From Gordonia sp. KTR9 (GTDB lineage: Bacteria; Actinomycetota; Actinomycetes; Mycobacteriales; Mycobacteriaceae): DNA of 64,000 nt. The notes under the pieces were generated by a model. The model did no database searches. It was not told the origin of the DNA and saw only the letters and a program-made list of their open reading frames with translations. Shown here in pieces: positions 49,446-58,695 of this stretch. The stretch spans positions 62,001-126,000 of the forward strand of contig NC_018581.1 of the NCBI RefSeq assembly GCF_000143885.2. Reading direction: 5' to 3'. Each line of letters starts with the position of its first letter. Position 1 is the stretch's first letter. Both the position numbers and the translations under genes were made by a program.

Positions 49446-51957
49446 ATGACGCCGACGACATCGGTCTCGACCATCGGCGACCGACCGGACCCCTCGCCCC
49501 CCGTGTCGCGCACCGCGTCGTGGGTGACGAGCGTCGTCGACCGTGCGCACCGGGGCCATCCGCTGTGTGCCGTCGCCGTCGGCACCCCGGGCAGCGGCCG
49601 GTCGGCGCTGCTGGGCGCCGTGCACGAGCAGCTTCGGCGGCGGGGCCTGCCGGTGAGTGTCGGCCTGCCCGCGGGCGGCGAGACCGGCCCCGTGTTCGTC
49701 CTCGCCGACGACATGCACTTGTGGCCCGCTCCCGTGATCGCGACCACGTTGGGCATGCTCGACGCCGGGACGATCGGCCTGATCGCCACAACCGAACCGC
49801 GGGAACTGGACCCGAACGTCCGCCTACTCCGCGACCACGCCCGGCCGTACGGCGCCGTCCTCGAACTGGAGGCGTTGGGCACCGCTGATGTCCTGACCCG
49901 CGCGGCCCGCGCGGGAGTCACCCTTGAGCCGACCATGGCGTCGCAGATCCGTCGACGCTGTGGTGGTGCGCAAGTGCTCATCGACACCGCGCTCGCGGCG
50001 ATCCGGAACGCGGCGGGCGGCGGCCCGCAGATCGTCGGCGAGCCTGCGGCCGACGTGATCGCGATCGTCGATCAGGTTGCCCGCGAATGGCATCACCGGC
50101 TGCTGCGCGGGCTCGATCCGCTGACGCTGGCGGTGCTCGCCCTCGCCTCGGTCCGGGCACCACTCGACCCCGACAGCGTCGCCGATGCGTCCGGTGTCGA
50201 CCGGGCCGACGCGGCCGGGGCCATCGATCGGGCACGAGGGTGTGGCCTGCTGCGCGGATCGGACGTCTTCGTCTCGGCGGCCACCGGGCCGCTGCGGGAT
50301 GTGCTGGGCGACCGGCGGATCGACGAGCTCCGGCACAACTCCGTGGCAGCCGGTCTACGCGCGGCCGAACTCACCCCCGACACCGCCCTGCTCGCGGCCG
50401 AGGCGGGCGTCGACGACCCACGCATCGTCGACGCGTTGCTGGCCGGTGCTGCCGACGCGACCGCTGCGCGGGCGGTGGTCCTCCTCCGGGCTGCCGATCG
50501 GGTGGAGCCGGGACGCGATGACGTCCGGCTGCTGATGGCGCAGCGTGCCCTGTCGTCGGGTGACCTCGACGGTGCGGGCGCCGTCGCCGATCAGCGGCTG
50601 GAGGCGGCCGGCCCGACCGACCCCGGGGTGCAGGAGTGGGTGGAACTCGCCGCCACTGTCGCCGCGCATCGCGGTCTCGCCTCACACGCCGCCGACCTGT
50701 ATCGCTGGCTCGGATCGAATCCGACGAGTACGCAGTCCCTTTCGGCCGCGGTCTCGCTGCTCGCAGTCGGCGACCGCGCGGCGGTCACCGCCATCGCGGA
50801 GGCGGACCGCGGCCGCGCGCCGGTGGCGAGTCGGGCCGCTCGGTCGATGGTGGTCCGCGGCTTGCTGGCCACCGTAGGAGAAGCGGGTGACACGATCGCC
50901 GGTGATGCGGTGGACTCCGTGATCCGTGGCCTCTCCGCCGGGGGGTCCGCGTCACGGGGGCCGTACGCGATCCGGATCCTGCAGGCGGCCGTCGCGATGA
51001 TGCTCAACCACGGCGACATCGCTGCCGCGCAGACGATCCGGACGGCGGCACCGGAGTCGGGGCGAGCTCTCACCGACGCCGAGATCGCGCTGACGGCCGG
51101 TGATCTCGAGGCAACCGCACGTCTGTTGCCGTCGGACGATCCGGTGGCGATGTCCGATCGGCTTCGGTGGCAGGCGATCCGGCTGGGACTGGCCCGGCGC
51201 CAGGGTGACATCCCGGCGCTGACCGCGGCGTGGCAGCACGGATTGCCGCTGCTCGCCGCCACGGAGGTGGACCTCTACCTGCTGCGTTCGCTCGGCGAGT
51301 TCTGGATCGGCGCAGCGTGTCTCGAGCAGGTGCCGGCGATCACCCGATATGTCGACGCGGCCGACAGGTTGCTCGCGGCTCTCGACAACCCCCCGGCGTG
51401 GTCGGCGTCCTGGGACTTCGCGGGGGTACAGGCCGCGGCCATCGCACGTGATGACTCCGCCGTGGCGCACCGGTTGGCGCGTCTGGACCGCGCGGCTGCG
51501 CAGGACCGGACGGCCCGACTGCTGGCGAGGAGTGCCCACGCCTGGGTGTCCCTGACCCTCGATGGCACCGACGCCGGCGCCGAGACCGCCGCGGACGAGG
51601 TCCCCGGGTCCGTCGACGCGCTGCGCAGTGTCGGATTGCACTGGGAGGCAGCCCGGTTGGCGGGTATGGCCGCTCTGCGTGCCGACGATCCGTCGACCGC
51701 GGCCGGCCTCCTTGACACCGCGCGATCGGCCGGCGAGGACCGGCACCGCACTCCGCCGGCCGGCGGGCCGCTCACCGAGCGTGAGGCAGAGGTCGCGCAC
51801 GAACTGCTGCCAAGGATTGACCCACCGGGAAATCGGTGAGCGACTGTACATCTCGGCGAAGACCGTCGAGCATCACGTCGCCCGGATCCGCCGCCGGCTC
51901 GACGCCGGATCCCGGTCGGAACTGCTCGCCGCCCTGCGTGCAGCCGGATATCGGTGA
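49446..51957 (+). pseudogene. iniR: IniR-type LuxR regulator with a single-base frameshift in the DNA-binding domain
   Basis: A large LuxR (LAL-type) regulator of about 836 codons if read through, close to the 832 residues I recall for mycobacterial IniR (Rv0339c). The N-terminal nucleotide-binding part has GTPGSGRSA at 46-54, where Arg replaces the usual Walker A lysine, and VFVLADDMHLW as Walker B. A long helical (TPR-like) middle follows. The HTH begins LTEREAEVAHELL in frame 1, but one extra C at about 51810 moves the rest (QGLTHREIGERLYISAKTVE, HHVARIRRRL) to another frame. Without a shift translation stops at 51839 with no HTH. GTG 49434 is an alternative start. Confidence 0.82.
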
Positions 51958-52069
51958 CCACGGCCATGACCCTTGACTGTAAACCGCCCTGTGGTGGGAC
52001 GCCGCGACCGTATTGTCTTCTGTCCGTTTCTATGGGGTGGTTTCCAGCCCGACCGGCCGCCGTCAAGGG

Positions 52070-52507
52070 CTAGTCGTAGAGAACCGCGTCGCCACGCTGC
52101 CGAAGCGCCTCCAACCCCGCGCGGAACTGCCGGAGGTAATCCGGCGAATGGGCTACCCAGCCGGTCATCTCGCCGACGATCCGCACCGGTTGTGCACTCC
52201 GGTACGAGTGGGTCGGGTTGCCGGGGAACTTTTTGTCGGTGACGTTCGGATCGTCGTGGACGTCGTCCTGTGGTTCGACGACGTAGACCCGGGGGCGACC
52301 GTCGCCCACCGCCATCTCGGCTGCGAGGACCGCGCCGTCCAGCACCTTGGTCATGTAAACGTAGTTCGAGACGTGTTCCGGACGGTAGTTCGACCGGTGG
52401 CCCGGTGTCAGGAAGTCGCCGACGCAGAGGTCGGCCTTCGTGCCGTGAAAGTACGCCCCGGACTCGTGGACCCGGAAACGTTCCGGTGTGTCCGCCATAT
52501 CTGCCAT
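52070..52507 (-). CDS. arr: NAD(+)-rifampin ADP-ribosyltransferase Arr
   Basis: A 145-residue enzyme that inactivates rifampin by ADP-ribosylation at its C23 hydroxyl. The sequence runs closely with M. smegmatis Arr: FRVHESGAYFHGTKADLCVGD, GHRSNYRPEHVSNYVYMT, VYVVEPQDDVHDDPNVTDKK then FPGNPTHSYRSAQPVRIVGE, and the ending LRQRGDAVLYD. The active-site His, Tyr and Asp of the family are in place. ATG 52507 has GGGAGG six to seven bases upstream. It lies alone between iniR and secreted-protein copy B. It should confer intrinsic rifampin tolerance, to be shown by testing. Confidence 0.96.
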   Translation of the reverse strand: MADMADTPERFRVHESGAYFHGTKADLCVGDFLTPGHRSNYRPEHVSNYVYMTKVLDGAVLAAEMAVGDGRPRVYVVEPQDDVHDDPNVTDKKFPGNPTHSYRSAQPVRIVGEMTGWVAHSPDYLRQFRAGLEALRQRGDAVLYD

Positions 52508-52657
52508 CGATCGCCTCCCGGTGTCGGTCGTCGAGCGATTGTGCACGGTCGCGGGGGCCTTGCCGCAAGCCCCTACTCCTCGCTTATGGTGAAAGGGGCG
52601 GGGTTCGGAGGCGGAGCACCACCCCCGAACCGTTCCCTCATCCTCCTTTCGAGAATC

Positions 52658-53253
52658 CTCACCACTGGTCGAAGCCGACGTTGACCTGGGGGTAGCCGGT
52701 GTCGATGTGTGGGTTGATCCAGTAGTTCTGGGCGTGTGGTCCCCAGATGGTGGTCATGTCGGTGTTGACGTTGTGGGGGTGGTTGGTGAGTTGGTAGTTG
52801 GCGGTGGGTCCGAACAGTCCGATGCGGTAGATGGCGTTGACGTCGAGGTGGTTGGTGTAGGGGGCTGTGGCGGTGATGGTTTCGGTGGCGCCGGGGTAGA
52901 GGACGTGTTGGGGTGCGTTGACCCATTGGCCGCCGTCGGCGTTGGCGCCTTGGAGGTATTCGGGCTTGTCGGTGTGGTTGGTGATGGTCATGGCGACGGT
53001 GGGTTCGCCGGGGCGGGTGATGGGCAGGGTGCCGGCGTGGGCTGCTCCGGCGGCGCCGAGGGCGATGCCGGTGGCGGCGGCGAGTCCGAGGGTGGCGGTG
53101 GCGATGCGGGTGGTGGTCTTCATGGTGTGCTCCCGGTGTGGTGGTGGGGTTGTTTCGGTGACACCAATGACTGTGCTCGCCGGGGGCGGTGTGTGGTTTC
53201 CGCTGACCGGGTGATGGAGGGGTTGAATCGCACCTCCACCGATCGGGGGACAC
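52658..53253 (-). repeat. 596-bp direct repeat, copy B
   Basis: The partner of 39072-39667, same orientation and length, with about four substitutions by eye (near 52723, 52809, 52902 and 53206) and no indel. It ends five bases before the stop codon of the histidine kinase gene. The left edge is not preceded by the 22-bp hairpin found next to copy A, so the junctions are sharp. Confidence 0.95.
52659..53123 (-). CDS. Small secreted protein, copy B
   Basis: A 154-residue exported protein, almost identical to the product at 39073. Val replaces Ile in QHVLYPG, and Tyr replaces His in QNYW. It has the same signal peptide (AHA cleavage at 28-30) and the same upstream 130 bp. A C-rich spacer at 52558-52658 with GGGTTCGG/CCGAACC arms separates it from arr and may act as a terminator. 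The function is unknown. The second copy doubles gene dosage unless one is silent. Confidence 0.85.
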   Translation of the reverse strand: MKTTTRIATATLGLAAATGIALGAAGAAHAGTLPITRPGEPTVAMTITNHTDKPEYLQGANADGGQWVNAPQHVLYPGATETITATAPYTNHLDVNAIYRIGLFGPTANYQLTNHPHNVNTDMTTIWGPHAQNYWINPHIDTGYPQVNVGFDQW

Positions 53254-53257
53254 GCCC

Positions 53258-54589
53258 TCACTGTTCGCGGGCGGGTACCTCCACGATGGCGACCGTGCCG
53301 CCGCGGGGGTGGTCGGCGAGCGACATCGTGCCGCCGGCCCCCTCGATCCGCACTCGTCGCGAGGCAAGTCCGATGTGGCCCTTGGCCTGTCGCTGCCGCA
53401 TCAGCTCCTCGACGTCGACGTCGGCGGGCAGGCCGACACCGTCGTCGACCACGACGAGTCGCGCTCGCCCGTCGTCGAACTCGGCGGTGACCTCGACGGT
53501 TGTGGCGGAGGCGTGTTTGGCGACGTTGGCCAGCAGTTCGCGAGCGGTGGCGAATATCAGCGGATCGACCGAGGTACGAAGCCCCGGTGGCCATCCGGCG
53601 GTGTCGACGGAGACCGTGGGTGCTCCGGCGCGGCTGCCGAACGACGACGCGAGATCGGTCAGGGCGACCGCCAGCCCGGCTTGCTCGAGCACCGCCGGGT
53701 GCAACTCGCTCAGCGTCGAACGCAGGAGTTGGGCCGCGTCGCGCAGCGCACCGTCGACGCGGTCGAGGGTCACGGGGTCGGCAGAATCGCGGAGCGTGGC
53801 GAGTTCCTGACGCGCGGCCAGCACGTACTGCAGGGCGCCGTCGTGGAGATTGTCGGCGAGATCGCGCCGTTCGCGCTCCTCGATCTCCATCGTCGCATCG
53901 AGCAGTCGGGCGCGTTCGGCGGCGAGCGCCCCGATCGTCCTCACCCGGGATCGCTGCAAGCGGGACAGCAGGATCGCGCCGACGGCCAGCGCCGCGACGA
54001 CGAGGATGCGCAGCACGATCACCGACCACGGTTCGCCGTTCGACGTGCGGGCCAACGCGGAGGAGACGGCGTACACCGCGGTCGTGACGACCACCACCGC
54101 GGCACATGTCCTGGGCTGCAGGGCGATCGCCGCGATCATCGGCACGAGGACGAAACCACTGAGGAGAACGTCGGTGGTCCAACTCGATTCGTTGGACCGG
54201 CTCGCCGCGACGGCGAGTGCGGTGAGCAGGAGAAGGTCGATGGGCAACGCGATCCACGAGTAACGGATCATCGCCGACTCGTGGCGGACCACGACGACCG
54301 CTCCACCGATACACCACGCCGCGTACAGGATTGCGGTCACGACGCTGAACGTCTCCGCGTGCGCTGGTGGATCGAGACTGACGGTCAGCAACACGAACAC
54401 CGACAGGAACAGCCGCAGGACCACCTGAATCCGAATACCGCGGATCGCGTGATCGATCAGGATGTCGTGGATCCTCGGCTCGTCGGCGAACTCGTCGAGG
54501 CCGAGATACCGAGTGGCCCCGGCGATCTTGTCGTCACCGCCGACGTCGACCCCTCGACTCGAGGAGGCCGCGCTACTCGAGGAGGCCAC
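53258..54589 (-). CDS. NarL-type sensor histidine kinase
   Basis: A roughly 443-residue kinase. Five to six membrane helices at about 50-220 are followed by a HisKA_3 dimerisation domain with the phospho-His in RRDLADNLHDGALQYVLAARQ. The HATPase domain has the N-box in LLANVAKHASATTVEV and the G-box VVDDGVGLPADVD. The start is uncertain. GTG 54589, inside the end of the upstream response regulator gene, is the best in-frame candidate, and the longer frame to 54757 overlaps that gene. It forms a two-component pair with the gene at 54573. The signal is unknown. Confidence 0.85.
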   Translation of the reverse strand: MASSSSAASSSRGVDVGGDDKIAGATRYLGLDEFADEPRIHDILIDHAIRGIRIQVVLRLFLSVFVLLTVSLDPPAHAETFSVVTAILYAAWCIGGAVVVVRHESAMIRYSWIALPIDLLLLTALAVAASRSNESSWTTDVLLSGFVLVPMIAAIALQPRTCAAVVVVTTAVYAVSSALARTSNGEPWSVIVLRILVVAALAVGAILLSRLQRSRVRTIGALAAERARLLDATMEIEERERRDLADNLHDGALQYVLAARQELATLRDSADPVTLDRVDGALRDAAQLLRSTLSELHPAVLEQAGLAVALTDLASSFGSRAGAPTVSVDTAGWPPGLRTSVDPLIFATARELLANVAKHASATTVEVTAEFDDGRARLVVVDDGVGLPADVDVEELMRQRQAKGHIGLASRRVRIEGAGGTMSLADHPRGGTVAIVEVPAREQ

Positions 54590-55211
54590 GGCGCATCGCT
54601 TCGGCCACCGCCGCCGCACGGTCGGACACCCCGAGCTTCTCGTACAGACGCTGTGTGTGCGTCTTGACCGTCGACGCACCGATGTAGAGCTCGGCGGCCA
54701 CCTGTGGAATCGATTGCCCCCGTGCGAACCCGGTGAGGACCTGTCGTTCCCGTTCACTCAGGGCGGGCGCATCGCGCTGGGTCTGCGCCCGGATCTCGCC
54801 GGCCAGTCCGGCGGCGAGCTCCGGTGGCACCACCGTCTCGCCCTTGGCCACCCGGGTCACCGCGCCGACGATGTCGTCGCGATCGGCATCCTTCGACAGA
54901 TAACCGGCCGCACCCTCCTGGAGCGCCCGGAAGACGATCGGCCCGTCGGTGACCGCGGAGAGCAACAACACCCGCGTCGGCAGAGCGTCGCGCGAGACGG
55001 CATGCGCGACCTCGACGCCGGTCATGAGCGGCATCTGATGGTCGACGACCGCGACGTCGGGTTTCTCCTGCCGGATCAGCTCGAGCCCCGCCATGCCGTC
55101 GGCGGCCTCGCCGACGACCCGCACCCGCCCACTTGCTGTCAGGCCCCGGGACACCCCGTCGCGGAAGAACGGGTGGTCGTCGACGACGACGACGGTGACG
55201 AGGCTGTCCAT
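54573..55211 (-). CDS. NarL/FixJ-family response regulator
   Basis: A 212-residue response regulator. The receiver has acidic residues in VVVVDDHPFFRDG, the phospho-acceptor Asp in DVAVVDHQMP and the conserved Lys in GYLSKDAD. The LuxR HTH at about 145-212 reads LSERERQVLTGFARGQSIPQ, VAAELYIGASTVKTHTQRLY. ATG 55211 starts the conserved protein. It overlaps the start of the kinase gene. The last codons lie in an 18-bp tandem duplication (ACTCGAGGAGGCC at 54557 and 54575 on the + strand). Target genes may include the adjacent secreted-protein copy B. Confidence 0.92.
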   Translation of the reverse strand: MDSLVTVVVVDDHPFFRDGVSRGLTASGRVRVVGEAADGMAGLELIRQEKPDVAVVDHQMPLMTGVEVAHAVSRDALPTRVLLLSAVTDGPIVFRALQEGAAGYLSKDADRDDIVGAVTRVAKGETVVPPELAAGLAGEIRAQTQRDAPALSERERQVLTGFARGQSIPQVAAELYIGASTVKTHTQRLYEKLGVSDRAAAVAEAMRRGLLE

Positions 55212-55371
55212 CGGCCCAGGATATGTGGAGGAACGGCTGGAACCGAGTCGAACGGCGCTTCGAGCGAGGGGGTGCCCCGACCACACTGTCCGCCGCCGGT
55301 CGCGCATCGCGGCGCGGTTTGGCAACCTCGGACCGGGGACGGGGGACCGATACCGAGGATCGGAGTGGGGG

Positions 55372-56364
55372 ATGTACCGACCGGACTTGCACCTGGGAGC
55401 GCTGCGGGGCCCGCTCCCGCGATCGCCGCTGCACGTGCTGCGAACCTATCTCGCGGTGACATCGCTGCTGTACGCGATCGGGGTGGCCCTCACGCTGTTC
55501 CCGGTCGACGACTCGGCGACGCTGTCCGACCCGACCGGGGGATTCGTCGCAGTCGCCCTGGGCGTCGCGGCGCTCGGCTGGCTGTCCGTGCGTCCGCAGC
55601 GCCCGCTCCTGGCCGTGATCGCAGCCTGTGCGGCGACCCCTGCGGTGATGGCGTTCCACGAGCTGATCAGTGCCGAGTTCCTGTGCTTGGTCGCGGCGAT
55701 GTTCCTGGCGATGTACCTGCGCGCCACCTTTCCGCGGCGGCAGGCGTGGGCGCTGATCGCTCTGCTGACCGTCGCGTGCGTCGTCGCATTGGCAGTGGCA
55801 CCTGCGCCCAAGTACCTCAGCACGTACATCGTCGTGGCCGTCGCCATCCCGGCGGCCGCCGAGTCGTTCGGGCTGCTGACGCGGACGCTGCTCACCGCCG
55901 TCTGCACGGATCCGGTGACCGGGGTGTTCAACCGCGCCGGCTGGGAACTCGCCACCGCCGGACTTCTCGACGGGCGACGGCCGGCTGCGGCGGTCACGGT
56001 CATCTCCCTATCGATCGACCACGACGCGACGGCCACCGACACGCTCGGTCGTGAGGCGGCGGATCAACAGCTCGTGCACCTGGCCCAGACCTGCGTCGAT
56101 CTGCTTCCCACCGAGACCGCCATGGCACGCCTGAGTGATTCCGACTTCGCGATCTGCCTCGTCCACGATGACGACGGCCCGCCCGGACAGGCCGCGGACC
56201 TGATCGCCGAGCTACGCCGCCGACTACCGGCCTCGTCGCTGGGCGCCGCGACGGCGCCCGCGCCGGCGGCGAACATCACCGCCCTCCATGCGCAGGCGTC
56301 GTCGCGGCTGGCGTCGGTCCGACGCAACAGGGCCCGACGGTCCGATCAGCCGGACCCGCAATGA
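55372..56364 (+). CDS. Membrane protein with degenerate GGDEF domain
   Basis: A 330-residue protein with about six membrane helices (25-175) and a C-terminal GGDEF-like domain starting DPVTGVFNRAGWELA. The catalytic GG(D/E)EF loop is replaced by ARLSDSDFAICLV, so it should not make cyclic-di-GMP and may bind GTP or only sense. ATG 55372 follows GGAGTGGGGG. It is divergent from the two-component system, so the regulator may control it. Confidence 0.82.
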   Translation: MYRPDLHLGALRGPLPRSPLHVLRTYLAVTSLLYAIGVALTLFPVDDSATLSDPTGGFVAVALGVAALGWLSVRPQRPLLAVIAACAATPAVMAFHELISAEFLCLVAAMFLAMYLRATFPRRQAWALIALLTVACVVALAVAPAPKYLSTYIVVAVAIPAAAESFGLLTRTLLTAVCTDPVTGVFNRAGWELATAGLLDGRRPAAAVTVISLSIDHDATATDTLGREAADQQLVHLAQTCVDLLPTETAMARLSDSDFAICLVHDDDGPPGQAADLIAELRRRLPASSLGAATAPAPAANITALHAQASSRLASVRRNRARRSDQPDPQ

Positions 56365-56460
56365 CATCGTCGACGGCGACATGACCGCATGAGATCGACT
56401 CGACCTCCCGACGTCGATCGAACCCCGTAGGTTTCCGGGACATACCGCTAGGGTCGGGGG

Positions 56461-58644
56461 ATGGCCGGATGGTTCGATGAGCGGATCGTCGAGACCGGTC
56501 GTCTACCGTTGTTCTTCCTTCTGCTCGCCTTCGTCCTGACCTTCCTGTTCATCCGGTTCAGCGTGCGGATGATCCGCGCGGAGGTCAGCTGGTGGCCCGG
56601 GAACGTGACACCCGGCGGGGTGCACGTCCATCACGCCTTCTTCGGCATGATGGCGATGCTCCTGTCCGGCTTCGGTTTCGTCGCGGTCGACCCATTGCGC
56701 ACGCCGGTCATCGACTGTGTGCTGGCGGCCGCGTTCGGCATCGGCGCGGCCCTGGTGCTCGACGAGTTCGCGCTCATCCTCCACCTCCGCGACGTCTACT
56801 GGGCGGAGGAGGGCCGGACGTCGATCGACGCGGTGTTCGTCGCGATCGCCATCGGCCTGCTCTTCCTGCTGGGCTTGCAGCCGTTCGGGGCGTTCGAGGT
56901 CGTCGGGGACATCCGGAAAGAAGACGGACTGGTGGCGCGACTTGTGGCGGCGGGTGTCGTCGTGCTCAACGTGCTCCTGGCAGTCGTCACCCTCCTCAAG
57001 GGCAAGGTGTGGACGGGCCTCGTGGGCATGTTCGTCCCGGTCCTGTTGTGGTTCGGTGCCGCCCGGCTGGCACGCCCGCGATCACCGTGGGCCCGGTGGC
57101 GGTACAAGAACCGTCCCCGCAAGATCGCTCGGTCGATCGGGCGAGAGCAGCGGTATCGAGAACCGCTGATGCGCTGGAAGATCGTCGTGCAGGAGGCGGT
57201 GGCAGGCCGATTCGGAGTGCCCGACACCGTCGCGCCCGTCCCCGACCCGACGCCGGCCCCGACCGCGGTCGGCGTGGTGACGGAAGCGGTACCGAGCGCG
57301 CTGGCGACCGCGATCCGGTGGCGGCGTACGCGCCGGGCGTTGCGCACCGTCCCGATCTGGCGGCTGCCGGTCGTGCTCGTGACGTTCGCGATCGTCGCGG
57401 CGTGGACGACGGTGGGTTTCGACGAACTGCTCGAACTCGAGGTCGACCCCGGAACACTGGCCACGCTGCTCAGCGTGATCGCCGGTTCGATGGCGACGCT
57501 GACCGGCCTCGTGTTCACCGCTGTCACCCTCGCGATGCAGTTCGGGGCGTCGTCGATCTCGGTGCGGGTGATCCCGATGCTGCAGCAGGAACCCGTCATG
57601 CGGTGGTCCACCGGCTTCTTCCTCGCGACCTTCGTCTATAGCGTGATCATCGCGATCGACCTGTCGGTGGGTGGCCCGGACGAGCCGACTCCGGGTCTGT
57701 CCACGGCGATCGCGTTCATGCTCACGACGATCAGCGCGTACCTCTTCATCGCGCTCGTCGGCAAGGTCGGGACGATCCTGAACACCGCGCGCCTGCTGCA
57801 GTGGATCGCCGACGACGGCCGGTCGGCGATCGTCCGGCAGCTACCGCCGCCGACAGCGCACGACGAGACCACGGCCCCAACCGCTTTCGACGACCAGGTC
57901 GTCGTCGGGACAGCGCTCGACCGGGGCGATGGGGGAACCGATCCGGGCGCGGAGATCGAAGCGGAGCGCACGCAGATCAGGCTGGGGGAGGTGACCGCGC
58001 GCGGTCGGGTGCTCCTGGCGGTCAACGGCGACCGCCTGCGGCGATATGCGGCTTCGTGGGACGTGCGGATCAACCTGCTGGTCGCCGTCGGCGACCATGT
58101 CCCGCACGATCTCCCGGTCGTCGAGATCGTCGGCGACCCGGCACGGGTGGAGACGCGTCGGGTGCTGGCCTGCCTGTTGTTCGGTGACACCCACCAGCCG
58201 TCGGTGAGTCCCGCCGCGGCGCTGCAGGCGATCTCGGACATCGCGCTCAAGGCGATGTCCGCGGGCAGCAACGACCCGAGCGTAGTGGTGCAGGCACTCG
58301 ACCACACCGAGGATCTACTGCTGCTGTTGGCACCGCGGCTGTGTGGCGAACCGACTGCACCGGGCGCCTCGGTGCGCGGCATCCGCCGCAGTTGGGCGGA
58401 CTACGTCGCGATCGGGACCGATGAGATCCGCCGGCACAGCACCGGCCAGGTGCAAGTGCAACGCCGGTTGCGCGCGCTGTTCGAGTCCCTCCTCGACGGA
58501 TGCGGCCCGGCGCAGCGCGTCCCGGTGACCGAGCGGCTGGCCGTGCTCGACGCGCAGGTCGCGCGCGACTGGTCCGACGACCTCGACCGGCGACTCGCCG
58601 CGGCGGCGGACCGGCAGGGCTACGGTTCCGAATTCGGCCGGTGA
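56461..58644 (+). CDS. DUF2254 membrane protein with extra N-terminal membrane domain
   Basis: A 727-residue membrane protein. Residues 1 to about 215 have five helices and the motif TPGGVHVHHAFFGMMAMLLSG. A linker rich in Arg and Pro leads to a DUF2254 domain (about 285-715) with VGFDELLELEVDPGTLATLL, SVIAGSMATLTGLVFTAVTL and AMQFGASSISVRVIPML. The C-terminal half is cytoplasmic, with SDIALKAMSAGSNDPSVVVQ and ALDHTEDLLLLLAP. Typical DUF2254 proteins are about 400-450 residues, so this is a fusion. It may be a channel or transporter-like protein of unknown substrate. Confidence 0.85.
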   Translation: MAGWFDERIVETGRLPLFFLLLAFVLTFLFIRFSVRMIRAEVSWWPGNVTPGGVHVHHAFFGMMAMLLSGFGFVAVDPLRTPVIDCVLAAAFGIGAALVLDEFALILHLRDVYWAEEGRTSIDAVFVAIAIGLLFLLGLQPFGAFEVVGDIRKEDGLVARLVAAGVVVLNVLLAVVTLLKGKVWTGLVGMFVPVLLWFGAARLARPRSPWARWRYKNRPRKIARSIGREQRYREPLMRWKIVVQEAVAGRFGVPDTVAPVPDPTPAPTAVGVVTEAVPSALATAIRWRRTRRALRTVPIWRLPVVLVTFAIVAAWTTVGFDELLELEVDPGTLATLLSVIAGSMATLTGLVFTAVTLAMQFGASSISVRVIPMLQQEPVMRWSTGFFLATFVYSVIIAIDLSVGGPDEPTPGLSTAIAFMLTTISAYLFIALVGKVGTILNTARLLQWIADDGRSAIVRQLPPPTAHDETTAPTAFDDQVVVGTALDRGDGGTDPGAEIEAERTQIRLGEVTARGRVLLAVNGDRLRRYAASWDVRINLLVAVGDHVPHDLPVVEIVGDPARVETRRVLACLLFGDTHQPSVSPAAALQAISDIALKAMSAGSNDPSVVVQALDHTEDLLLLLAPRLCGEPTAPGASVRGIRRSWADYVAIGTDEIRRHSTGQVQVQRRLRALFESLLDGCGPAQRVPVTERLAVLDAQVARDWSDDLDRRLAAAADRQGYGSEFGR

Positions 58645-58695
58645 GGGTGCGCGGATAGATCACGCGAATCGGACACAGCCGATACCCTGGGTTTC

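Noticed and set aside
47947..49791. 614-codon frame on the - strand opposite the Hsp70-like gene
   Set aside because: It overlaps two well-supported genes, has Arg/Pro/Ser/Ala-biased shadow composition and no start signal.
49446..51957. Programmed +1 frameshift in iniR
   Set aside because: CTGCTGCCAAGG has no known slippery pattern, stop-codon context or stimulatory structure that I can see. Mutation or sequencing error is simpler, so it is listed as a broken gene.
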